The notes under the pieces are model-generated. The model had not been told where the DNA came from, made no database searches, and worked only from the letters and a program-made list of their open reading frames with translations. The position numbers and the translations under genes were made by a program. A stretch of 64,000 nucleotides of DNA from DAIDKA01 sp035503515 (GTDB taxonomy: Bacteria > Pseudomonadota > Gammaproteobacteria > Steroidobacterales > Steroidobacteraceae): the NCBI GenBank assembly GCA_035503515.1, contig DATJTJ010000036.1, positions 100,524 to 164,523 of the forward strand, in the 5' to 3' direction. Shown here piece after piece: positions 8,745 through 18,740 of the stretch; positions within the stretch are counted from its first letter, which is position 1, and every line of letters starts with the position of its first letter.

Positions 8745-9941
8745 ATGCAGATCCTGCCCATTGTGCGCGCCCTGATGCGCAACAAGACCGGCGCACTGCT
8801 CATCGGCCTGCAGATCGCGCTGACCATCGCAATGCTCTGCAACAGCCTGTCGATCATCCAGCAGCTCGGGGAGCGGATGCGCCAGCCGTCGGGAATCGAC
8901 GAGGCCAACATCTTCGTGCTCTCGACGGCGTTCATGGACGATCCACCGGACGTCAAGGCGCGCCTGCAGGGCGACCTGGCGGCGCTGCGTTCGCTGCCGG
9001 GCGTGATCGATGCCGATACGGCGATCACCTTGCCGCTGGGCGGAACCTCTTATGGCGAAGGCATCAGCCTCAAGCCCGACCAGAGATTTCCGACCGCGGT
9101 CGGAAATCTCTATTTCGACACCGATCACGGACTTGACACCTACGGGCTGAAGCTCATCGCGGGGCGCTGGTTCCACCCTGACGAGGTCATCGACCTGCGG
9201 TTCTACGAAAACCGCTATCCGGCGAGCATCGTGGTCACGCAGGAACTGGCGAAGGCGCTGTTCCCCGCCGGTAATGCGCTGGGCCAGCAGGTGTGGCTGG
9301 CGCCGTCGCAGTCCAGCCGGATCATCGGTGTGGTGGCGACGGTCGCGGCACCGGGCGGTGGCAGCAGTCGGTCGATGTACCTGCCCGAAATTCCCATCAA
9401 CAAGGGTGCGACCTACGTCGTGCGCACGCAGCCCGGCATGCAGGCGGCTGCGATGCGCGCCGCGCAGGACCGGCTGTTTGCGCTCGCGAACCAGCGCGTG
9501 ATCCAGAACGTGCAGCCGTTCTCCGAATTGCGCCGCCGGGCATTCCAGCTGGACCGCGCGGTCAGCGTCGTGCTGACGGCCGTGTGCGCGCTGCTGCTGG
9601 CAGTGACGGCATGCGGGATCGTCGGTCTGACCATGTACTGGGTGACGCAGAGGCGATCGCAGATCGGGGTACGGCGGGCCCTGGGTGCGCGCCGCAGGGA
9701 TGTACTGACCTATTTTCACACCGAGAACCTGCTGATCGCGGGCGCAGGCGCCGTGCTGGGCGTCGGCCTGGGCCTCGCCGTCAACTATCGGCTGGTTGCG
9801 AACCTGGAGCTGACACGAGTGAGCGCGGCATACGTCGCTGCGGGTGCGCTGCTGGTCCTAGTCCTGTGCCAGGCGGCGGTGCTGTGGCCGGCGCTGCGGG
9901 CGGCCTCGATACCGCCGGCGATCGCGACGCGTGCACAGTAA
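8745..9941 (+). CDS. MacB/FtsX-type ABC permease, pair 3 subunit B
   Basis: A 398-residue B-type permease, the shortest of the four. It starts MQILPIVRALMRNKTGALLI and has LQIALTIAMLCNS in the first helix. RQPSGIDEANIFVLST marks the B-type periplasmic domain; this copy lacks the WVGDP segment of pairs 2 and 4 and is shorter around the ISRIIGVV loop. The C-terminal core has YWVTQRRSQIGVRRALGARRRDVLTYFHTENLL. It is 9 bp from its A partner. Loss of a loop relative to its paralogues suggests its periplasmic surface has specialised. Confidence 0.88.
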   Translation: MQILPIVRALMRNKTGALLIGLQIALTIAMLCNSLSIIQQLGERMRQPSGIDEANIFVLSTAFMDDPPDVKARLQGDLAALRSLPGVIDADTAITLPLGGTSYGEGISLKPDQRFPTAVGNLYFDTDHGLDTYGLKLIAGRWFHPDEVIDLRFYENRYPASIVVTQELAKALFPAGNALGQQVWLAPSQSSRIIGVVATVAAPGGGSSRSMYLPEIPINKGATYVVRTQPGMQAAAMRAAQDRLFALANQRVIQNVQPFSELRRRAFQLDRAVSVVLTAVCALLLAVTACGIVGLTMYWVTQRRSQIGVRRALGARRRDVLTYFHTENLLIAGAGAVLGVGLGLAVNYRLVANLELTRVSAAYVAAGALLVLVLCQAAVLWPALRAASIPPAIATRAQ

Positions 9942-9956
9942 ATTCTGCGGCCAGCG

Positions 9957-11270
9957 ATGATGGGCTACTATCTTGATCTGGCCATCCGCAGCCTGCGACG
10001 CAATGTCGTGCTCACCGCACTGATGATTGTCGCGATCGGCATTGGCATTGGTGCGTCGATGACTTCGCTCACGGTGCTACGCGCCATGGCCGTCGACCCG
10101 ATCCCCGAGAAGTCCTCCCAGCTGTTCACGCCCCAGATCGACGTGTGGGGACCGGTGACGCGCGGCGGTGATTCCACACACGATGACGAATTGCTGCCTT
10201 GGCTGACCTACCGCGATGCCATGGCATTCATGCAAGCGCATCGCGCGGCCCGACAGGCCGCGATGTACGCAGTGCACCTGGACATAAGCCCGCAGGGGTC
10301 GAGACCGTTCGCGATGCACGGACGCGCGGTTTACGAGGATTTCTTCAGCATGTTCCAAGTGCCGTTTCAGGCCGGAAGTCCCTGGAGTGCAGGCGATGAA
10401 GCGATCCGGGCAAGGGTCGCGGTGCTCGGCGCCAGGCTCGCGCAGCGACTCTATCCGCAGGGGAACGCGGTGGGCAGCGAGTTGACGCTGAACGAACGCA
10501 ACTACCGCATCGTGGGTGTGCTTCAAGCCTGGAACCCCACGCCGCAGTTCTACGATATGACCCGCGGTGCTTACGGAGAGCCGGAGCAGCTGTTCATTCC
10601 GTTCACGACCGCAATTGACCGGCAACTCTCACCGGAAGGGGGCATTCGGTGTGAGTCCCCGCCGCCATCGGACTGGATCGCGCAGCTGAACTCGCAGTGT
10701 GTGTTCATCGAGTTCTGGGTCGAACTGCCGACCGCCGCGGCGGTGCGCGACTATCGGCGCTTCCTCTACAGCTACGCCGATCAGCAGCGGCAGATGGGAC
10801 GCTTCCACTGGCCGGCTTTGGTGCAACTGCCCAATGTGACCAAGTGGCTGGTGTGGCAGCATGCGGTTTCCGACGAAGCGCGGGTCAACGCGCTGGTCGC
10901 CTGCGGGTTCCTGCTGGTGTGTCTCATCAACGTCGTCGCCCTGATTCTCGCGAAATTCACGCGTCGGCGATCAGAATTCGGAGTGCGGCGCGCAATGGGT
11001 GCGACAAAATCGGACATCTTCCTGCAGTGCCTTGTGGAAACAGGTGTGGTGGGTGCGGCGGGGGGGCTACTGGGACTGATTCTGACCGCCCTGGGATTGG
11101 CGGCGGACCGCGCGTTCGTGGCGGGCGATCTGGGCCGCCTCGCGCACCTGGATGAAGGCGTGGTGACCCTTGCACTGCTGGTGGCCGTTCTTGCCACGGT
11201 GTGTTCAGGTCTGTATCCGACCTGGCGTGCCAGCCAAGTGCAGCCAGGGCTGCAACTCAAAGCACCGTAG
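9957..11270 (+). CDS. MacB/FtsX-type ABC permease, pair 4 subunit A
   Basis: A 437-residue A-type permease starting MMGYYLDLAIRSLRRN; either of two adjacent ATG codons (9957 or 9960) could serve. The first helix contains IGIGIGASMTSLTVL. The periplasmic domain has PEKSSQLFTPQIDVWGP and the QMGRFHWPALVQL block, and the FtsX core has RRAMGATKSDIFLQCLVE. The same conserved cysteine pair (GIRCESPP and LNSQCVFI) is present. It is slightly less GC-rich than the earlier copies. Confidence 0.88.
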   Translation: MMGYYLDLAIRSLRRNVVLTALMIVAIGIGIGASMTSLTVLRAMAVDPIPEKSSQLFTPQIDVWGPVTRGGDSTHDDELLPWLTYRDAMAFMQAHRAARQAAMYAVHLDISPQGSRPFAMHGRAVYEDFFSMFQVPFQAGSPWSAGDEAIRARVAVLGARLAQRLYPQGNAVGSELTLNERNYRIVGVLQAWNPTPQFYDMTRGAYGEPEQLFIPFTTAIDRQLSPEGGIRCESPPPSDWIAQLNSQCVFIEFWVELPTAAAVRDYRRFLYSYADQQRQMGRFHWPALVQLPNVTKWLVWQHAVSDEARVNALVACGFLLVCLINVVALILAKFTRRRSEFGVRRAMGATKSDIFLQCLVETGVVGAAGGLLGLILTALGLAADRAFVAGDLGRLAHLDEGVVTLALLVAVLATVCSGLYPTWRASQVQPGLQLKAP

Positions 11271-11280
11271 CGCGCCGGTC

Positions 11281-12501
11281 ATGGAAATCGCGTCAATCGT
11301 ATCCGCATTGCGGCACCACAAAGCGGGCGCGGTGCTGCTGGCACTGCAGATTGGACTCACTGTGGCGATCGTCTGCAACACGCTGACCATCATTAAACAG
11401 TACATGGACCAGACCCAGCGCCCGAGCGGAATCGATGAGCCCAATATCTTTACGATGTACAACCAGTGGGTCGGCGACCCGCCGGACCTCGAATCACGGG
11501 TCCTGGGCGACCTGGCTGCCCTGCGCTCGTTGCCGGATGTCGTTGGCGCTGAGGCGGCCGGCGGGTATCCCCTCAACGGTAGTGGCGCGGCTGTCGGTAT
11601 CAGCCGGCACCCGGATCAACATTACGATGACGCCTGGACCACCGCGGTGTATTACGTCGATGAGCAGGGCCAGGCCGCCTATGGTGTAAAGCTCGTTGCC
11701 GGTCGCTGGTTCCGTCGGGATGAGATTAGTATTCAGCATTCAGCCGACGCAAGCAATCCTGCTGTCATCATCCTCACTGAGTGGGCGGCGAAATTCTTTT
11801 TTCCGGACGGTAATGCGGTAGGACGGTTGGTATATCTCGCCAGTCCTTCGCCCTCCCGAGTCATCGGAGTCGTCGAACGTATGGAGACGCCCTGGGCGGG
11901 CCTACCTCATATGGATTCCTTCGTCGAGCGGTCGGTATTCCTGCCGTACCGGTATGTGAGCAATGGGCTCTGGTACGTGGTGCACAGCCGGCAAGGCGAG
12001 CAGGCTGAAGTGATGAAGGCGGCGCAGGAGAAGCTCTATGCCATGACGCCGGCGCGGGTCATCGACGACGTGGTGCCGTTCTCCGAGACCAGGCAAAGAA
12101 TCTATGCGCACGGACGCTCTTCGAGCCTGATGCTGGGTGCGTTGTCGGTACTGCTGCTCACGGTCACGGCATTCGGTGTCGTCGGCCTGACCAGCTATTG
12201 GGTGGCGCAGCGGCGGCGACAGATCGGCATGCGACGTGCCTTGGGTGCCCGCCGGATGGACATTCTGCGTTACTTCCACACGGAGAACGTCCTGGTCGCT
12301 GGATCGGGTGCGGTGCTCGGCATCGGGCTGTGTTTGGCCGGCAACCTGTGGCTGGCACACAAGCTGGCGCTGACACGGGTCAGTCCGGAACACATCTGTG
12401 TGGCGGCCCTCATCGTCATGGGGTTGAGCCAGATGGCGGTCCTCTGGCCCGCACTGCGTGCCGCGGCTATTCCGGCTGCGGCGGCCATCCGCGACCTATG
12501 A
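11281..12501 (+). CDS. MacB/FtsX-type ABC permease, pair 4 subunit B
   Basis: A 406-residue B-type permease. The start MEIASIVSALRHHKAGAVLL at 11281 matches the other B copies; extension to 11170 would overlap the A gene and is rejected. The first helix has LQIGLTVAIVCNT and the periplasmic marker is RPSGIDEPNIFTMYNQWVGDP. The C-terminal core has YWVAQRRRQIGMRRALGARRMDILRYFHTENVLVAG. The stop overlaps the ATG of the lipoprotein gene (ATGA), so translation is coupled to the putative sensor module downstream. Confidence 0.88.
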   Translation: MEIASIVSALRHHKAGAVLLALQIGLTVAIVCNTLTIIKQYMDQTQRPSGIDEPNIFTMYNQWVGDPPDLESRVLGDLAALRSLPDVVGAEAAGGYPLNGSGAAVGISRHPDQHYDDAWTTAVYYVDEQGQAAYGVKLVAGRWFRRDEISIQHSADASNPAVIILTEWAAKFFFPDGNAVGRLVYLASPSPSRVIGVVERMETPWAGLPHMDSFVERSVFLPYRYVSNGLWYVVHSRQGEQAEVMKAAQEKLYAMTPARVIDDVVPFSETRQRIYAHGRSSSLMLGALSVLLLTVTAFGVVGLTSYWVAQRRRQIGMRRALGARRMDILRYFHTENVLVAGSGAVLGIGLCLAGNLWLAHKLALTRVSPEHICVAALIVMGLSQMAVLWPALRAAAIPAAAAIRDL

Positions 12502-13655
12502 ATCAACCGGGACCAATCGATGTCGAGGTACAAGTGCCGATCACGCGCGTGACGCTCATCCTCACGCTCGGATTGCTGGCAGCATTGCTGGTCGCGTGCG
12601 GTTCCCCCACCGGTTCGCACATCGCCGGGTCCGGCGCAGCGGTGGTGAACGTCTACAACTGGTACGACTACATACAGCCCGGGATCCTGAAGCAGTTCCA
12701 GGCGCAGACCGGCATCAAGGTCCACTACAGCGTCTTCGACTCGAATGAGACCCTCGCCGCGAAGCTGCTGGCCGGACACTCCGGGTATGACGTGGTGTTT
12801 CCTTCGGCCTCCTATCTGCAGATGCTGCAACGGGCCGGCGCCATTGCGGTGCTGGACAAGTCGCGGCTGCCGAATCTCGCCAACATGGACCCGACGATCA
12901 TGGCCGAACTCGCCCGGCATGATCCGGGAAACGCGCACGCGGTCGCCTATGCCTGGGGGATCACGGGCTTCGCATATGACGAGGCGCAGATCCGCGCCCG
13001 GCTGCCGCAGGCGCCGGTGGACAGCTGGGCGATGCTGTTCGATCCGAAGGTTGCCTCGCATTTCGCGGACTGCGGCATCGGCCTATACGAATCCCCGGCG
13101 GTGATCGTCTCCAGCGTCCTGGCGTGGCTCGGCGAGCCACCCGACAGCGAGGAGCCCCGGGCGCTGCAGCGGGCCGGCGCCGCCCTGATGGCGGTGCGGC
13201 CCTACATCCGCAGGATCGGCAGCGATTCGCTCGTCGCGGAGCTCGCCGAAGGGGATCTGTGCCTGATCATCGCCAGCAGCGGCGACGCCCTGCAGGCGCG
13301 GGAACGGCTGCGGATCGCGGGGTCGGGCCGGACGGTCGGCTTCAGCATCCCGCGGGAAGGGGCCGTGATGTGGATCGACGCCGCGGCAATCGTCGCCGAT
13401 GCCCCCCATCGGGACGATGCGCTGCGATTCATCGAGTTCCTCATGGATGCAAAGGTTGCGGCGCAGAACGCCAATGCCATCCAGTTCCCGAACGGCAACG
13501 CCGCCTCGCAGAGATGGGTGCAGCCGCAGCTCGCCAATGCGACGATCTATCCGCGCGGGGTCCAGGCACGGCGTCTGTTCCCGGAACGGCTGGGAAGCGA
13601 TGCCTTCGTACGGGCGCGCACCCGCATGTGGACGCGCTTTCGGACCGGCAGCTAG
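12498..13655 (+). CDS. PotD/PotF-like periplasmic binding lipoprotein (orphan)
   Basis: A 385-residue extracellular solute-binding protein of the PotD/PotF class. After an N-terminal stretch of about 18 residues comes a hydrophobic segment ending in the lipobox LVAC followed by GSPTGS, so the mature protein should be a lipoprotein. The mature start VNVYNWYDYIQPGILKQF matches the PotF/PotD opening, and GYDVVFPSASYL and AYAWGITGFAYDE are family landmarks. Family members bind polyamines for import, but no import permease or ATPase is nearby. The gene is locked between exporter permeases and a two-component system, so a ligand-sensing role for the kinase is a reasonable inference. Whether polyamine-binding residues are conserved cannot be judged here. 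Confidence 0.85.
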   Translation: MNQPGPIDVEVQVPITRVTLILTLGLLAALLVACGSPTGSHIAGSGAAVVNVYNWYDYIQPGILKQFQAQTGIKVHYSVFDSNETLAAKLLAGHSGYDVVFPSASYLQMLQRAGAIAVLDKSRLPNLANMDPTIMAELARHDPGNAHAVAYAWGITGFAYDEAQIRARLPQAPVDSWAMLFDPKVASHFADCGIGLYESPAVIVSSVLAWLGEPPDSEEPRALQRAGAALMAVRPYIRRIGSDSLVAELAEGDLCLIIASSGDALQARERLRIAGSGRTVGFSIPREGAVMWIDAAAIVADAPHRDDALRFIEFLMDAKVAAQNANAIQFPNGNAASQRWVQPQLANATIYPRGVQARRLFPERLGSDAFVRARTRMWTRFRTGS

Positions 13656-13660
13656 CTACC

Positions 13661-15000
<1,340 letters not shown>

Positions 15001-15004
<4 letters not shown>

Positions 15005-16353
15005 AAGTCAGCCTCGACCTGAAACTGACGCTGCTGATGTGGACCCTGATGCTGGCCACGGCCGGGGCGGCCGTGGCGCTCATGGTCTGGTTCAGGGCCC
15101 CGGGCCGCGCGCTGCTCATCGCCGGTGTCCTGGCGGCGGTGCCCGCGCTGCTGGCGGCGCGCCGCGCGGTGCGCCCCGTACACCGCGTCCTGCGTGCCCT
15201 GCAGACCAGCGTCACGTCCTACGGTGACGGTGATTTCAGCGTATCGCTGGTCGTGGACCGGCGCGACGAACTCGGCGAACTTCTGCGGACCAACAACGAG
15301 CTGGGCACGGCCCTGCGCAGGCAGCGTTCCAATCTCGTGCAGCGCGAACTGCTGCTCGACACCGTGACGCAGAATTCGCCGGTCGCGCTGGTGCTCGTGG
15401 ATCTGCACCAGCGCGTCGTCTACGGGAACATCGCCGCGCGGCATCTGCTCAACGAGGGGCGTTCGCTGCTGGGCGCGGATTTCGCGCAGGTGCTGCACGC
15501 CGCGCCGCAGGCCCTGCAGGACATGGTGGGATCGGGAGGCGATGGACTCTTCACGGCGCGCATCGCGGAGACCGAAGAAACCTTCAGTCTCTCGCAACGG
15601 ACTTTCATGCTGCAGGGGCAGGGGCACCGGCTGTATCTGCTGAAGACCCTGACGCGGGAGCTGTCGCGCCAGGAAGTGGCGACCTGGAAAAAACTGATCC
15701 GCGTCGTCAGCCACGAACTGAACAATTCGCTCGGCCCGATCGTTTCGATGGCCGATACCGGTCAGGAAGTGCTGCGGCGTGGTGATTCAGGCTCCCTGGC
15801 CAACGTGTTCGGGGCCATCCGCGAGCGCGCGGCGCATCTGCACCAGTTCGTGTCCGGCTACGCCGCCATCGCCCGGCTGCCGGCGCCGCGCCCGGACCGC
15901 GTCGAGTGGACGGGGCTGGTGGCCGATCTGAAGCGCCAGCAGGCATTCTCGCTCGCAGGACCGCTGCCCGGGGAGCCCGGCTGGTTCGACCGCCTGCAGC
16001 TGGAGCAGGCCTTGATCAATGTCCTGAAGAATGCGCACGAATCCGGTGGCGATCCGGCGCAGGTGGGCCTGCTGATACAGCAGACGGCGCAGGAGCAGCG
16101 CATCGAGATCCTCGACCGCGGTCCGGGAATGACCGAACTGGTGCTGGCGCAGGCGCTGCTGCCGTTCTATTCCACCAAGCGCGACGGCACCGGTCTCGGG
16201 CTGGCCCTGTGCCGGGAGATCGCCGAGGCCCATGGTGGCAGTGTCCGCCTCGGCAATCGCGAGGGTGGGGGGCTGTGCGTCACCGTGCTGCTGCCGAGGC
16301 CTTCGATGCCCCTGGCGCCGAGAACCGCGGCGCTCCCGGGGTATCATGCCTAG
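15001..16353 (+). CDS. Membrane sensor histidine kinase (NtrY/PAS type)
   Basis: 450 residues with a TTG start that overlaps the regulator stop (TTGA). Two N-terminal membrane helices (about 10-30 and 36-55) have almost no periplasmic loop between them. A HAMP-like region (about 56-110) and a PAS-like segment (about 120-215) follow. The HisKA box is RVVSHELNNSLGP with H238, the N-box is NVLKNAHESG (N344) and the ATP-lid motifs are DRGPGM and GTGLGLALC. With so little periplasmic sequence it probably senses within the membrane or through a partner such as the lipoprotein encoded just upstream. It is the cognate kinase of the preceding response regulator by overlap and gene order. Confidence 0.9.
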
Positions 16354-16356
16354 ACC

Positions 16357-16563
16357 ATGGATGACGACATCGTTGAACGTCTGGAACTGAAGCTGGCCTT
16401 CCTCGAACGCGCCAACGCTGAACTCAGTGACGTGGTCTACGGCCAGCACAAGGAGATCGAGGCGCTGCGGCAGGGCCTGCGGGCCCTCGCCGAGAAGCTG
16501 GAGTCGCGGCAGGGCCCCGAGCCGGCGCGCCGGCCCGAGGATGAACGGCCGCCGCACTATTGA
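16357..16563 (+). CDS. slyX: SlyX family protein
   Basis: A 68-residue coiled-coil protein, 3 bp after the kinase stop. The pattern ERLELKLAFLERANAELSDVV followed by a second heptad stretch and the terminal PPHY is diagnostic of SlyX. The function is unknown in all species. It ends 3 bp before the stop of the convergent phosphoribosyltransferase gene. It may simply be the last gene of the long export operon. Confidence 0.88.
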   Translation: MDDDIVERLELKLAFLERANAELSDVVYGQHKEIEALRQGLRALAEKLESRQGPEPARRPEDERPPHY

Positions 16564-16566
16564 AGC

Positions 16567-17127
16567 TCAGGTCCGCCGGTCGTTGAGGAATTCCGGGCCT
16601 ACCGGCTTGTTCGCAAGGATCTCCTCGCGGGTCAGTCCCTGCAGCTCGTGTGGGAACACCAGCCATGCTTCGACTTCGCGGACGCAATAGTCGGGCACGA
16701 GTCCGCTGCGGTTGCGGGAGGGCTTGTAATAGACCGTCGCCGTGCGGATGTCCTGGGGCAGGTTGCGCCGGCAGCGGCGCCGCAGTTCGGCAATGACGGC
16801 CTCCAGGCTGCGGCCGGAGTCGAAGACATCGTCGACCAGCAGCAGCCGGTCCTCGGCGTCCAGCCGCGACACCAGGTAGTCGATGGCATGGACCCGCACC
16901 GTCTTCTCAGGCTGATCCACCCCGTAGTAGGCCGAAGTGCGGATGGCGATGTGATCGGTCGGGATCTCGTGGTAATCGAGCACTTCCTGCACCGCGATGC
17001 CGATCGGGGCGCCCCCCCGCCACATGCCGACCAGGAAGGTCGGCCGGTAGCCGCTGCGAACGATCATCCGGCCGAGTTCCAGGGAGTCCCGCAGCAGCGA
17101 CTGTGCCGATATGAACGTCTTTTCCAT
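16567..17127 (-). CDS. Purine-type phosphoribosyltransferase
   Basis: 186 residues from the ATG at 17127; an upstream in-frame ATG (17187) would add 20 residues without homology. The PRPP-binding loop is RLLLVDDVFDSGRSLEA (about 94-110), and the early FLVGMWRGGAPIG loop is characteristic of xanthine/hypoxanthine-guanine type enzymes. These transfer phosphoribosyl groups to purine bases for salvage. The acceptor cannot be assigned from sequence alone. The C-terminus contains a Tyr/Trp-rich extension. It is convergent with slyX, so it is a separate transcription unit. Confidence 0.85.
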   Translation of the reverse strand: MEKTFISAQSLLRDSLELGRMIVRSGYRPTFLVGMWRGGAPIGIAVQEVLDYHEIPTDHIAIRTSAYYGVDQPEKTVRVHAIDYLVSRLDAEDRLLLVDDVFDSGRSLEAVIAELRRRCRRNLPQDIRTATVYYKPSRNRSGLVPDYCVREVEAWLVFPHELQGLTREEILANKPVGPEFLNDRRT

Positions 17128-17311
17128 CGTTAGCCCCGAGCGGACGGCCGAACCGCCAAATGCACATTGTTGCACACGCAACTTCAACGGGGACGGGGCG
17201 CAGGAGCTTGGGCGCTGGCGCCCGCGTTCGACTAGAATCCCGATCTGGTTTTCCGGGGATGGAAGGAGGGCGGCGCAAGATCACCTCGATGCCCCATAGA
17301 CAGAGGTCGTC

Positions 17312-18688
17312 TTGAGCAGAATCCCGATCATCACCTGCATGCTGGTCCTGGCGTACAGCGCAAGCTTTGCGGTCAGCCCGGTGGCCCACGGCGGGGATGC
17401 AGTCGAGGCCCCGGATTTCTCGAGCGCCGGGGCGGCGCCGATCATCGAATCGCTCGCGGCCATCGTCGATGCACCCAGCACCCCGACGGCGCCCCCGGCG
17501 CCTGCCGCCCCCACGCCCAACGGCGGCTGGCTGGATGTGTCCACCTGGCCGCTGATACCGGTTCCCGAAATCGCCGTGGATCCCGACAGCGGGACCACGC
17601 TGGGCATCCTGCCCACCTGGCTGCACACCAATGATCAGCGCGAAATCACCCGCATCATCGCGCCGGATCTGACCCACAACCCCTATTTCGGGCTGGGGGC
17701 GCACTTCCGGATTTTCGAATACCCCTCCACGGACGAACAGTGGAACATCGTGGCCGGCGTCCAGCAGCGGGTGCAGCGCTCGTTCGATTACGAGTTCCAG
17801 AAGGGGCGGCTGCGCGATTCCAACTGGTCGATCAATACCAGCCTGATCTTCGACCGCAGCGGTACGCCGCGCTTCTACGGCATCGGCAACGGCTCCCTGC
17901 TGAGCGATGAGACCAACTATACGGCTTCGCAGATGCTGGCCCAGGCCCAGTTCGGCTATAACCTCAATCACACCTGGCAGCTGCAGTACACCACCCGTGC
18001 GCGCCGCATGGAGATCACCGAGGGGACGCTGGCCAAGATTCCGACCATCCAGACCCGTTATCCGCAGGTCCACGGCCTCGGTACCACCGATGAGGTGCTG
18101 AACCAGGTGGCCCTGGTCTATGACACCCGCGACGACACCACCATTCCCACGCGCGGCACGCAGTGGGTGGCCTATGCGGGCGTGAACGGTCACAACGCCA
18201 CCATCAGCGATTCCATCTACAGCATGGCCGGAATCGATGCGCGGACCTTCATTCCGCTGTCCTTCCTGCCCGATACCACGCTGGCCGCGCATGCGGCCAT
18301 CCGTTACCTGCCCAGCGGCCACGAGATTCCTTTCTATGACCTGAGCAGCATCGGGGGTGGCGAGAGCGACATCGCCGGCCAGCAGATGCTGCGCGGCTTC
18401 GGCCAGGGGCGCTTCGTGGACCGTAATTCCTATTCCGCGACCTTCGAGTTCCGGCACCGCGCCTTTTCCTTCGATGCGGCCGCGAGCCACGTGGACATCG
18501 AGGTGGCGCCCTTCGTGGACCTGGGAAGGGTGGCGTCCAATATCGGCGTGGATCCCTTTTCCGCCCTGCACAAAGTCATCGGCGTCGGGGTCCGTGGCAT
18601 CGCCCGGCCGTCGGTGGTGGGTTATGTGGATATCGGGTACGGGACCGAGGGAACGGCTGTTTTCACGGGCATAAATTATCCCTTCTAG
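17312..18688 (+). CDS. BamA/TamA-family outer-membrane beta-barrel protein
   Basis: 458 residues with a TTG start preceded by AGAGG and a signal peptide of about 27 residues. After a Pro/Ala-rich linker, the rest is a C-terminal Omp85-type barrel with alternating aromatic strands, a VYDTRDDTTIPTRG motif typical of the D15 surface-antigen domain, the FGQGRFVDRN barrel segment and a C-terminal strand ending YPF. No POTRA repeats are evident, which makes it shorter than BamA (about 800) and TamA (about 570). Barrel-only members act in outer-membrane transport or lipid handling. It lies 52 bp upstream of the phosphonolipid-like operon, so a co-transcribed surface role is possible but unproven. 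Confidence 0.8.
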   Translation: MSRIPIITCMLVLAYSASFAVSPVAHGGDAVEAPDFSSAGAAPIIESLAAIVDAPSTPTAPPAPAAPTPNGGWLDVSTWPLIPVPEIAVDPDSGTTLGILPTWLHTNDQREITRIIAPDLTHNPYFGLGAHFRIFEYPSTDEQWNIVAGVQQRVQRSFDYEFQKGRLRDSNWSINTSLIFDRSGTPRFYGIGNGSLLSDETNYTASQMLAQAQFGYNLNHTWQLQYTTRARRMEITEGTLAKIPTIQTRYPQVHGLGTTDEVLNQVALVYDTRDDTTIPTRGTQWVAYAGVNGHNATISDSIYSMAGIDARTFIPLSFLPDTTLAAHAAIRYLPSGHEIPFYDLSSIGGGESDIAGQQMLRGFGQGRFVDRNSYSATFEFRHRAFSFDAAASHVDIEVAPFVDLGRVASNIGVDPFSALHKVIGVGVRGIARPSVVGYVDIGYGTEGTAVFTGINYPF

Positions 18689-18740
18689 CTGTGGCCTAGC
18701 TGCGGCGGGCGATTCTGGCTAAGCTGGACAGCGTAAGCCC

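Noticed and set aside
12498..13655. PotF-like gene as part of a polyamine import system
   Set aside because: No import permease or ATPase genes adjoin it, and the FtsX/MacB permeases upstream do not use binding proteins of this kind. A sensing role is considered more likely.
16907..18571. 554-residue minus-strand open frame opposite the BamA-like gene
   Set aside because: It only reads through because the third positions are GC-rich; no protein motif and the plus-strand gene is well supported.
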